Positions 7,962 to 16,400 of a stretch of DNA of 64,000 bases are shown here, piece after piece. The translations under genes and the position numbers were made by a program. Numbering within the stretch: the stretch's first letter is position 1; the number at the start of each line of letters is the position of its first letter. The notes under the pieces were generated by a model that worked only from the letters and a program-made list of their open reading frames with translations, ran no database searches and was not told the origin of the DNA. This DNA comes from Streptosporangium amethystogenes (GTDB lineage Bacteria > Actinomycetota > Actinomycetes > Streptosporangiales > Streptosporangiaceae), in contig NZ_JOEQ01000004.1 in the NCBI RefSeq assembly GCF_000721075.1, forward strand, positions 644,897 to 708,896. Direction: 5' to 3'.

Positions 7962-8897
7962 TCAGGACCCCAACATCTTCATAGCGGCCGGAAAACTTAG
8001 AAAGATCACGAAACCCGCGCAGAGCAGCAGCTGGGCGACGAGCATCGACTGGGAACGCTCACCCGCCTGCCCCTCGATCTCGGCCAGCTCGCGGCGGCGC
8101 ATGGTCGCGGCACGGGCGGTGAGGGACGAGCGGACCTTGGCGCCGTCGTCGGCGACCAGGCCGAGCGCCGCGGACAGGTCGCGCAGCTCGTCCACGTTGA
8201 TCTCGTCACCGAGCTGGCCGAGGGCCTGCCAGGGGGTGATGCCGACGATCCTGGCGTTGCCGAGCGCCTCGCGGATGCGGGACATCGCCCAGTTGGCGCC
8301 TTCCTCGTCGGGGCCGGGGCTGCCCACCGAGACCGCCATCATCAGCGCCTCGGGCACCCCGCGCCCGCCCGCCAGGTTCATCGCGACGAGGTCCAGGAAG
8401 GAGCCGACGACGTGCCGGAAGTCGCGGCGCATCCGCGCGGCGTCCCGCTTGACCTGCAGGTCCGGCAGGACGAAGAAGACCCCGGCGACCACCAGCGCCG
8501 CCCAGAGCGGGACGGTGAGGGAGATGCCCCAGTCCATCAGCACCAACCAGCCGACCAGCAGCGGGAAGGCCAGCAGCCCGGAGACCGCCAGCAGCACCTT
8601 GGTGGCCAGGAAGCCCTCGAACGACCTGCCGAGCAGCGCCAGGTCGGCCCTGGCGGAGCGCGCCTCCCAGCCCCTGGCCGCGTAGAAGCGGGCCATCCGT
8701 TCGCCCAGGCCGCGCCGCAGGACGCTGACCTCCTCGTCGGGCAGGATGAGCCGGGCGCGAGGCGCGTCGGTGCCCTCGCGGGCCGCGTCGAGCGCCAGCA
8801 GCCGCGTCACCAGCCCCGGGCGGGCCGGGAACAGCGCCCGGAACAACAGGAACAGGCCCATCCCGAGCACGGAGCCCGCCAGCAGCGCCTCAGTCAT
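7962..8897 (-). CDS. tadC: Tad secretion inner-membrane platform protein TadC
   Basis: A 311-residue T2SS-F-domain membrane protein of the Tad apparatus. Hydrophobic helices lie near residues 5-20, 110-155 and at the C-terminus, and the cytoplasmic F domain contains 'FLDLVAMNLAGGRGVPEALMMA' and 'VDELRDLSAALGLVADDGAKV', typical of TadC. The ATG at 8897 overlaps the tadB stop by 8 bp; the longer frame upstream is tadB read out of frame. TadB and TadC form the membrane platform that transmits ATPase work to pilin polymerisation. Confidence 0.92.
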   Translation of the reverse strand: MTEALLAGSVLGMGLFLLFRALFPARPGLVTRLLALDAAREGTDAPRARLILPDEEVSVLRRGLGERMARFYAARGWEARSARADLALLGRSFEGFLATKVLLAVSGLLAFPLLVGWLVLMDWGISLTVPLWAALVVAGVFFVLPDLQVKRDAARMRRDFRHVVGSFLDLVAMNLAGGRGVPEALMMAVSVGSPGPDEEGANWAMSRIREALGNARIVGITPWQALGQLGDEINVDELRDLSAALGLVADDGAKVRSSLTARAATMRRRELAEIEGQAGERSQSMLVAQLLLCAGFVIFLSFPAAMKMLGS

Positions 8898-9777
8898 CGG
8901 ACACCTCACCCCCGGAGGGCAGGCCCAGCAGGCGGGCGGGCTTGTCGAAGCGGGCCAGGCGGCGCATCCAGGCGAACCCGGCGCCGAACAGACCGGCGAC
9001 CACCACGAGCACGGCCTGGCCGAGCGCGTTGTCGTACTCCTCGACGTAGGAGGGGTTGAACACCACGAGCATGACGGCGAAGGCGATGGCCGTGCCGACC
9101 ACGATCTGTACGCTCCGCCGGGTGGAGCGGCGCTCGGCCTCGACCCGGCGGCGCATGTCGAGCTCCTCGCGGGCGGAGACGGCCAGCGCGCCGAGCACGT
9201 CACGCAGGCCGGGGCCGCGCAGCTTGGAGTTGAGGATGAGGGCGGCCACGACCAGGTCGGCGGAGGGGTCGTCGAGCTCGTCGGCGAAGCGTCTGAGCGC
9301 GTCGGGCAGCGCCATCCTGGTGTGCAGGCGGTCGACCATCGACCGCAGGTGCGGGCGGAGCGTGGGGGCCGCCGCCCGGATCGAGGACGGGATCGCCTGC
9401 TCCAGCCCGGCCGCCCCGGCGATGGTGTCGCGGAGCGACTCGGTCCAGGCGGCCAGGGCCTCCAGCCTGCGCATCGCGGTCCGCTCCTCGGCGGCTCCGC
9501 CGGACAGGCCCCGCCAGGCCAGGGCGAGGAGCACGGCTCCGACCGCCATGACCGGCCACCCGGTCACCACGAGCACGACCACCCCGACGATGGCCCCCAC
9601 CGCGGTACGGGTGGACAGGGCCCGGACGAACTCGCGCCTGCCCGCCTTCCTGCCGGGGGACGACGGGCGGGGGCGCACCCCGTACAGCGCGACGACGAGC
9701 AGGAACAGCCCCGCGCCGATCGCGATGCCGGCCAGCATCACCAGCGGGTCGAACAGGCCCGGGGGCAGGGAGGTCAT
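8890..9777 (-). CDS. tadB: Tad secretion inner-membrane platform protein TadB
   Basis: A 295-residue T2SS-F-family protein. An N-terminal helix (residues 12-33) and a second hydrophobic pair (about 60-90) flank the cytoplasmic region 'LEALAAWTESLRDTIAGAAGLEQAI', the recognisable TadB signature; a further hairpin lies at 225-270. Start ATG overlaps the TadA stop (ATGA). Pairs with TadC as the membrane platform of the Flp pilus machine. Confidence 0.92.
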   Translation of the reverse strand: MTSLPPGLFDPLVMLAGIAIGAGLFLLVVALYGVRPRPSSPGRKAGRREFVRALSTRTAVGAIVGVVVLVVTGWPVMAVGAVLLALAWRGLSGGAAEERTAMRRLEALAAWTESLRDTIAGAAGLEQAIPSSIRAAAPTLRPHLRSMVDRLHTRMALPDALRRFADELDDPSADLVVAALILNSKLRGPGLRDVLGALAVSAREELDMRRRVEAERRSTRRSVQIVVGTAIAFAVMLVVFNPSYVEEYDNALGQAVLVVVAGLFGAGFAWMRRLARFDKPARLLGLPSGGEVSDD

Positions 9778-11075
9778 GTCCAGCCTCCCGGGTCGTAGCC
9801 GAAGTGGGCGAGTTCCTCCAGGCAGGACAGCGGCGCGTGCGGCACGACCCGGCCGTCGGGCGCCATGGCGAACACCTCCGAGGAGAGCACCCTGCCGTCC
9901 ACTCCGGCCACCTCGCGCACGCTCGACACGAAGCGCCGCAGCCTGCCTCCCACCGCGTAGTCGTTGCGCTTCTCGATGAACACCACGAAGTCGATCGCGC
10001 CCGCGATGAGCATGTGGGTGGCCTCGATCGGCAGGCGCTCGGTGGCCTGGAGCGCGTAGGTCGCGATGCGGTTGAAGACCTCCATCGAGGAGTTGGCGTG
10101 AATCGTCGACAGCGAGCCGTCGTTGCCCTGGGTCATCGCGTTGAGCATGGTGACGATCTCGTCGCCGAGGACCTCTCCGACGATCACCCTGGACGGGTTC
10201 ATCCGCAGGGAGCGGCGGACCAGTTCCGCCATGGTGATCTCGCCCTGGCCCTCGGAATTGGGCAGCCGCTGCTCGAAGGCGACCACGTTGGGGTGGAGTT
10301 CCGGGAATTGGTCGAGGCCGAGTTCGAGGGCGCGCTCGACGGTGATGAGCCGCTCGGAGGGCGGGATCTCATTGGCCAGGGCGCGCAGCAGTGTCGTCTT
10401 CCCTGCATTGGTCGAACCGGAGATCATGATGTTCTTCCTGGCCGCCACCGCCGCCGCCAGGAACCGCCCCAGCTCCGGGGTCAGGCTGCCGTTCCCCACC
10501 AGGTCGCTGAGGAAGACCTTGCCCAGCCGGGAGCGGCGGATGGAGATGGACGGGCGGACCGTCACGTCCATCACGGCCGAGAGCCGGGAGCCGTCGGGAA
10601 GGCGCAGGTCGAGCTGGGGGTTGGCGGTGTCGAACGGCCTGCTGGACAGGCCGCTGTAGGCGGCGAGGATCTGGATCAGCTCGACCAGTTCCTCGTCGGA
10701 CTCGGCCACCGGCTCGCGCATGAGCTCCTGGCCGTCGGCGTAGCCGACGAACACCCGGTCGCAGCCGTTGATGTCGATGTTCTCGACCTCGGGGTCGTCC
10801 AGCAGGGGTTGGAGGCGGCCGACGCCGAACAGGGCCGCGTGGATCCCCGCGGCCAGTGCCTCCTCCTCCTCGGCGGTGGGCGGGGTCCTGCCGACGCCGA
10901 TCTCGCCGCGGGCGAACTCCTCCAGGATCTGGGCGATCAGCGCGCGGGCGAACTGGCGCTCGTCCTCACCGGTCATCGGCTGCAGGCCGCTGGCCTGGTC
11001 CAGCCGGCGCTGGTGGGCCAGCCTGTCTCCGACGTCCTGCCGGAAGCGCTTGACCAGCGTGTGGTCGATGGTCAC
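9774..11075 (-). CDS. tadA: Tad pilus assembly ATPase TadA/CpaF
   Basis: Secretion-superfamily (VirB11/PulE-like) ATPase that powers Flp pilus assembly, 433 residues. The Walker A is GSTNAGKT with the lysine near residue 226; the Asp/His boxes follow in 'VIVGEVLGDEIVTMLNAMTQGNDGS' and 'STIHANSS'. The start is a GTG overlapping the CpaE-like stop (GTGA). A far longer open frame upstream is the CpaE-like gene read out of frame. Length fits the CpaF family. Confidence 0.94.
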   Translation of the reverse strand: MTIDHTLVKRFRQDVGDRLAHQRRLDQASGLQPMTGEDERQFARALIAQILEEFARGEIGVGRTPPTAEEEEALAAGIHAALFGVGRLQPLLDDPEVENIDINGCDRVFVGYADGQELMREPVAESDEELVELIQILAAYSGLSSRPFDTANPQLDLRLPDGSRLSAVMDVTVRPSISIRRSRLGKVFLSDLVGNGSLTPELGRFLAAAVAARKNIMISGSTNAGKTTLLRALANEIPPSERLITVERALELGLDQFPELHPNVVAFEQRLPNSEGQGEITMAELVRRSLRMNPSRVIVGEVLGDEIVTMLNAMTQGNDGSLSTIHANSSMEVFNRIATYALQATERLPIEATHMLIAGAIDFVVFIEKRNDYAVGGRLRRFVSSVREVAGVDGRVLSSEVFAMAPDGRVVPHAPLSCLEELAHFGYDPGGWT

Positions 11076-11863
11076 GGCCTGGCTCCGCTCGACGGCTCGA
11101 CGGGCACGCCCATGACCGGCTCGGGAGCGCTGACCTGTGCGGCGAGGCGGCCGCCCAGCTCCCGGGCGGTACGGATCAGCAGGGAGCGGTCCAGGCGCCC
11201 GCCCCACTGGCCGCGCAGCAGCTCCGCGCCCTTGGGGTCGTGCGCGAGCCCGCTCACGAAGGCGAGGTTCCTGCCGGTGCCCACCACGATCCGGCGGACC
11301 TCCTCGATCGTCGTGCGGTACTGCCGGGGGTCGGCGATCACGACCACGCCCACCTGCGGCTCGCGAGGCATGATCTGCAGGCGTTCCCGCAGGTGGGCGA
11401 CGTGGTCCAGGCTCGCCCTGGTGAACAGCACCACCAGCGAGGCCTCCGCGGTCAGCTCGGCCAGCTGGGGGTGGCCGCCGAGGCGTCCGCAGTCGGCCAG
11501 CACGTCGGCGCCGGGCATCGTGGCCAGTGCCCGGCCGAGCGGACCCCAGAGCCAGGTCAGCCCGGCCGCCTGCTCGCCGTGGGTCAGCCCCGCCAGGATG
11601 TCCAGACCGCCGATGATCTTCTGGGTGTGCTCGTGGATCTGTTCCGGGTGCAGTCCGCGACGGGCCGTGGCCCCCAGGGTGAGCAGGCCCCTGGCCGGGT
11701 TGAGCACACCGCCGTCGGCCGCTGGCAGGCGGTAGGCGAGGTCGCCGCCCGCCGGGTCGCACTCGGCGAGCAGCACCGGACGCGGCCAGATCGCGCCGAG
11801 CGCGGTGGCCGCCGTGGTCACTCCGGGCGCGCCCTTGTCCGCGGCCAGCACGATGAGCGCCAC
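11072..11863 (-). CDS. cpaE: CpaE-like P-loop protein with degenerate Walker A
   Basis: A 263-residue MinD/ParA-like protein at the usual CpaE position of actinobacterial Tad operons. The N-terminal loop reads DKGAPGVTT where ParA/MinD proteins have KGGxGKTT: the signature lysine (K10) is kept but the canonical P-loop lysine is replaced by valine. 'LAECDPAGGDLAYRL' and 'DVLADCGRL' match the ParA switch regions. The GTG at 11863 follows GGGAG with good spacing, one base after the cpaB stop. It may bind nucleotide weakly or serve as a localisation factor; activity cannot be judged from sequence. Confidence 0.82.
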   Translation of the reverse strand: MALIVLAADKGAPGVTTAATALGAIWPRPVLLAECDPAGGDLAYRLPAADGGVLNPARGLLTLGATARRGLHPEQIHEHTQKIIGGLDILAGLTHGEQAAGLTWLWGPLGRALATMPGADVLADCGRLGGHPQLAELTAEASLVVLFTRASLDHVAHLRERLQIMPREPQVGVVVIADPRQYRTTIEEVRRIVVGTGRNLAFVSGLAHDPKGAELLRGQWGGRLDRSLLIRTARELGGRLAAQVSAPEPVMGVPVEPSSGARP

Positions 11864-11864
11864 C

Positions 11865-12566
11865 TCAGCGCGCTCCCGGCAGCTCGGCGAGCGCGATCTC
11901 ACCGGTGGAGGCGTACGCGACGACCTCCGGTGAGATGGAACTGTCCACGATGATGGTGACCAGGCCGTTCGCGCCGCTCCTGCCGGGCGTGCCGATCTGG
12001 TGGACCAGGGCGCTCTGCGCCAGCACCCGCCGCTCCTGGCCGGCGCCGCCGCCCCTGCTCGGCACGTAGACGACCTGGACCCGATCCCCGCGCTCCAGGG
12101 TGCCCGGTGACTGTCCGGGTTTGAGGGCGAGACCGACCTGGGCCTTGCCGGGGCCCAGTTCCCTGCTGGCGGAGACCACCATCTCGCGGGTCAGGAGCGT
12201 TCCGGGGATGAGGGTGACGCGGGCGAAGTTCTCCGCGACGCGGGCGCGCTGGGACCAGGCCACGTAGCCGATTCCGGTGTCGGCGATCTGGACCTCCTTG
12301 AGCATCGCCTCGGTGAACTGCTGGCCCGCACCGATCTGCTGGGAGACGGCGATCGCCGAGACGCGGTCGCCGCTGCGCAGCACGAGCAGGGTGGTGGCGA
12401 GGGCGCCGCCCAGGATGAGGAGGACGGCGAGGGCGGCGAGGGCTGGTTTGCGCTCGCGTGGGGGCACGGGAAGCTTGCGCGACGCCGGCCCGGACAGGGT
12501 GCCCGCCGACGACTGGCGCTCGGCGTTCACCGGGACACGGCCCGTTGGCTTCTCACTGGTCCTCAT
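11865..12566 (-). CDS. cpaB: CpaB-like SAF-domain pilus assembly protein
   Basis: A 233-residue protein, first gene of the Tad operon. After a Pro/Arg-rich cytoplasmic start comes one membrane helix (about residues 43-63, 'LAALAVLLILGGALATTLLVL'). An SAF domain follows ('VSQQIGAGQQFTEAMLKEVQI', later 'LIPGTLLTREMV') and then an RcpC/CpaB-type region ('LKPGQSPGTLERGDRVQVVYVP'). The ATG at 12566 has GGGAG about 12 bases upstream; an ATG at 12593 has no ribosome site. In other Tad systems RcpC/CpaB is an envelope-spanning component. Confidence 0.85.
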   Translation of the reverse strand: MRTSEKPTGRVPVNAERQSSAGTLSGPASRKLPVPPRERKPALAALAVLLILGGALATTLLVLRSGDRVSAIAVSQQIGAGQQFTEAMLKEVQIADTGIGYVAWSQRARVAENFARVTLIPGTLLTREMVVSASRELGPGKAQVGLALKPGQSPGTLERGDRVQVVYVPSRGGGAGQERRVLAQSALVHQIGTPGRSGANGLVTIIVDSSISPEVVAYASTGEIALAELPGAR

Positions 12567-12877
12567 GGGTAGGGGGACTCCCAGAGTGATCATAAATATG
12601 GGGACTACTGGTCGAATTTACGCCATTATGCGCACCATGCCGACGGGCTGTCGGACAAAAACCAGAACCCATGCTCGTTTGATAGGAACACGTCTGTCAA
12701 TGCCGCTTCAGAAGAAAGTGGCGGTTTCGCTAGATGACGGGACACTTATCTAGGTGATATGGGCGGCAATTAACTCTTGTACCAATCGTCACAGCATTTA
12801 CCCCCAATCATTACGGCACCCCATCACCCTCCTCTGCTCACAGGTGTGCGTTCTCCTTAACCCTGAACCTGTTCAAA
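12567..12877 (+). other. Intergenic region, divergent promoters expected
   Basis: About 310 bp, clearly more AT-rich than its surroundings, between the minus-strand pilus operon and the plus-strand small gene at 12878. No credible ORF, tRNA or strong inverted repeat was seen. It should hold the promoter of the Tad operon; no confident -35/-10 pair could be assigned by eye. Confidence 0.5.
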
Positions 12878-13246
12878 ATGTGGCACCCTGGAGAGATGGC
12901 CACATCATCCGGGCGTGACGCCTCGGGCGGGGGACGCGTCAGGCTCTTTTTCCGCTCGGCGGCCGGGCGAATGCGCCGCCGCAGGGCCGAACACCTCGCC
13001 GCCGTCCCCACGACGGACCGAATGACCGAGCGAATGATCGAGGGACTGCACCGCGCGGCCGTCGGGCTGGCCGAGGTGACCTCCGAGGTCAGCGCGTACG
13101 CCGGGCTACTGGAGGAGAAGACGGGCGAGCTTCTGGCCCGGACCTCGGCCCGCCGTGCCGCCGGTTCTCCGAACAGGTTTTCCACAGCTCCGTACCTCGG
13201 GCAGGCCGACACCCGCGAGGCGATAAATCACCAAATATCCCCATAA
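12878..13246 (+). CDS. Small hypothetical protein upstream of eccC
   Basis: A 122-residue ORF with good third-position GC. The N-terminal half is basic ('RVRLFFRSAAGRMRRRRAEHL'). The centre is a predicted amphipathic helix ('RMTERMIEGLHRAAVGLAEVTSEVSAYAGLLEEKTGELLAR'), a heptad-like pattern that could self-associate. The start is uncertain: ATG 12878 has no ribosome site, while ATG 12896 has GGAGAG too close. No family recognised. Its place just before eccC suggests, but does not show, a link to type VII secretion. Confidence 0.45.
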   Translation: MWHPGEMATSSGRDASGGGRVRLFFRSAAGRMRRRRAEHLAAVPTTDRMTERMIEGLHRAAVGLAEVTSEVSAYAGLLEEKTGELLARTSARRAAGSPNRFSTAPYLGQADTREAINHQISP

Positions 13247-13305
13247 ATCGGTATAAACAGCAGCCACCTGCGGAGAGTTATCCACAGGTTGGGATGTTTT
13301 CCACA
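13178..13305 (+). promoter_or_regulatory. Cluster of three DnaA-box-like sites
   Basis: TTTTCCACA at 13178-13186, TTATCCACA (perfect consensus) at 13278-13286 and TTTTCCACA at 13297-13305, all in the same orientation, inside and just after the 3' end of the small ORF and about 100 bp before eccC. Such clustering is unusual outside oriC. No dnaA/dnaN genes are near, so an origin is unlikely; a DnaA-titration or DnaA-controlled promoter is possible. Confidence 0.4.
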
Positions 13306-13402
13306 TACCGGGTCGCGAGCCATGAGATTGCCGCGAACACCCTCTCGGACCCCGTTTTCACTCTGTACGGTGGACCCGGGGCCTGACCCGAGGAGAGCGT
13401 CG

Positions 13403-16400
13403 ATGCGGATCATGCTCACTGTGCTCAGCGAGCACGCCGACCGCGATGTCGTGGTCGAGGGCGACGAGACGACCACGGTGGCACGGCTCGCGGAGTCACT
13501 CGCGGGCCAGGGCGGCGAGCGGCCGAGCAACGTGGTGCGGCTGACGCGAAGCAAGGCCCCGTACGGGCTGGGCCGTGACGCGGCCGGGGCCGAGCCCCCG
13601 GCGCTCTGGCTGGACGGCCGCCCCCTCGACCCCGACGCCCCCGCGCTCGGCCTGCTCCGCGACGGCGACCTGGTCACCCTGGACCGCTCGCTCGCCCTGG
13701 CCACCCTCGCCGAGGAGCCCGGCGGGATCGTGGAGATCCGGGTGGTCGGCGGGCCCGCCGCCGGATCGGTGCACCGCCTCAGCCTGGGCGTGCACACCAT
13801 CGGCTCCGACCCCGCCTGCTCGGTGGCCGTGTCCGACCCCCGGCTGCCCGCGCTGGCCGCCGTGGTGCGGCTCACCCCGGACGCCATCACCGTGGAGCCG
13901 GGGGACCCTGGGAACAGGGCCGGGGCCCTGCTCGACCGCGAGCGGCTGGAAGATCCGCTGCCCTGGCCCGAGCACGCCCTGCTGAGCTGCGGCGGCAGCG
14001 TGCTGACCCTCAAGGCGGTGGAGCCGCCCGACGCGCACCTGGACGCGCAGCCGGACGGCGGCCTGGCCTACAACCGGCCGCCCAGGTTCCGCCCGCCGGG
14101 CGGCGCGCGGCGTTTCGAGGTGCCGGCCGAGCCCAGGCGGGCCGAGACCATGCGGCTGCAACTGCTGACCGCGTTCCTGCCCGCCGCGCTGGGCGTCGGC
14201 ATGGCCATCGCCCTCCAGTCGCCGTACTTCCTGCTGTTCGCGTTCATGACCCCGCTGATCATGATCGGCCAGTGGTGGAGCGACCGGCGGCACGGCCGCA
14301 AGCAGTACCGCCGACAACTCAAGGAGTACCGGGAGCGGCTGAAGGTCTTCGAGGCGACCGTGGAGCGCGCCCGTGCCGACGACGAGACCGCCCGCCGTGC
14401 CGCCGCGCCCGACCCCGCCGAGGTGCTGCTCACCGTGACGGGCCCCCGGCGGCGGCTCTGGGAGCGGCGCGACCACGACCCCGACGCGCTGCGGCTCCGG
14501 GTCGGCCTCGCCGACCTCCCCGCCGAGCTGGAGTTCACCCCCGAGCGCTCCGCGCCGGCCGACACCCCGATGCCCGCCCCGCCCACCTGCCAGGCGGTGC
14601 CGGTGGCACTCGCCATGCGCCGCCTGGGCGTCGCCGGTCTGACCGGGCCCAGGGAGACGACGGCCGGGCTGGCACGCTGGCTGGTCGGCCAGGCCGCCGC
14701 CCTGCACAGCCCGCGCGATCTGGCGATCGTCGTGCTCTCCGCGCACGGTGACGGCGAGGAGCGGTGGAGCTGGGTACGGTGGCTGCCGCACTGCGCCCCG
14801 CGTGGCGGCGAGGACTGCGTGGCCCTGGTCGGCGCCGACCCCGAGGCCGCGGCCCGCAGGGTGGGCGAGCTGGCCGCGCTGATCGACGAGCGCCTCGGCG
14901 AGGACGCCGCCGCGGGACCCGCGGCCAGGCTCGGCCGCGTACCGGCCGGCTGGGGCGATCTGGGCGGGGGCGGCGGGTCCGAACAGCCGTACGCCGCCCC
15001 CGTCTACGACGAGCGCCCCTACGACGTGCTGGTGGTGCTGGACGGCGCGCAGGTGCTGCGCGCGCTGCCGGGCATGCCCCAGGTGCTGCGCCAGGGGCCC
15101 CGCGCGGGCGTCTACACCCTGGCGGTGGACGGCGACCAGCGGCTGCTGCCCGAGGAGTGCGCCACCGTCGCCGCCATGGAGGCCGACGGCACCGTGCGGC
15201 TGCGCGGCGGCGGCCTGGACGACCTCGGCGAGATCCTGGCCGACCAGGTGACGGCCGCCTGGTGTGACCGGCTGGCCCGCTCGCTGGCGCCGATCCGCGA
15301 CGTCAGCCGCGACGATGCCGGCCTCGCCCTGCCGGGCTCCGCGCGGCTGCTCGACCTGCTGGAGCTGCCGTCGGTCTCCGGTACGGCCCTGGCCGAGCGC
15401 TGGGGCCGGGCGACCGAGGCCGTGGTGGGGGTGGGCCCCGAGGGGCTGTTCTCGGTCGACCTGCGCAGGGACGGGCCGCACGCGCTCATCGCGGGCACCA
15501 CCGGCGCGGGCAAGTCGGAGCTGCTGCAGACCCTGATCTGCTCGCTGGCGGTGGCCAACAGGCCGGACGAGATGACGTTCGTGCTGATCGACTACAAGGG
15601 CGGCGCCGCGTTCAAGGAGTGCGTGCGGCTGCCGCACACCGTGGGCATGGTCAGCGACCTCGACGGCCACCTGACCCAGCGGGCCCTGGCCTCCCTGGCC
15701 GCCGAGATCCGGCGCCGTGAGCGCCTGCTGCTGGCCGTGGGGGCGAAGGACATCGAGGACTACCACGAGCTGCGCGACGCCCGCACGGCCCGTGCCTCCC
15801 GCGACCTGCTCGTCGCCGGGAGCGGCGCGCCGGTCAGGCCGCTGCGCGGGCGCGCCGAGCCGCCGGCCCCGCTGCCCCGGCTGGTGCTGGTCATCGACGA
15901 GTTCGCGGCCATGGTCAGCGAGCTGCCCGACTTCATGACCGGACTGGTCGACATCGCCAGGCGGGGGCGCTCGCTCGGCATCCACCTCATCCTCGCCACC
16001 CAGCGCCCTGGCGGGGTGGTGACCGCCGACATCCAGGCCAACACGTCCCTGCGGATCGCGCTGCGGGTCACCGAGGGCACCGAGTCCGCCGACGTCATCG
16101 ACCGCCCGGACGCCGCGTACATCCCCAAGTCCGCTCCCGGCCGGTGCTACGTGAAGTCGGGCGCGGGCGCGGCGACGGCGGTGCAGACCGCGCGGATCGG
16201 CGGACGGAGCCCCGGCGTCTCGGGCGGCGAGGCCAGGGTGCGGGTGACGGAGGTCGGCTGGCAGGCTCTGGGGCGCCCCAGGCCGGTGCGCGCGGGGACC
16301 GAGGGAGGCCACGTCACCGACCTGTCCGTACTCGCCGACGCCCTCGTCGAGGCGGCCCGCGTCGCCGGGGTCGCGGAGCAGCCGAGCCCCTGGCTCGAAC

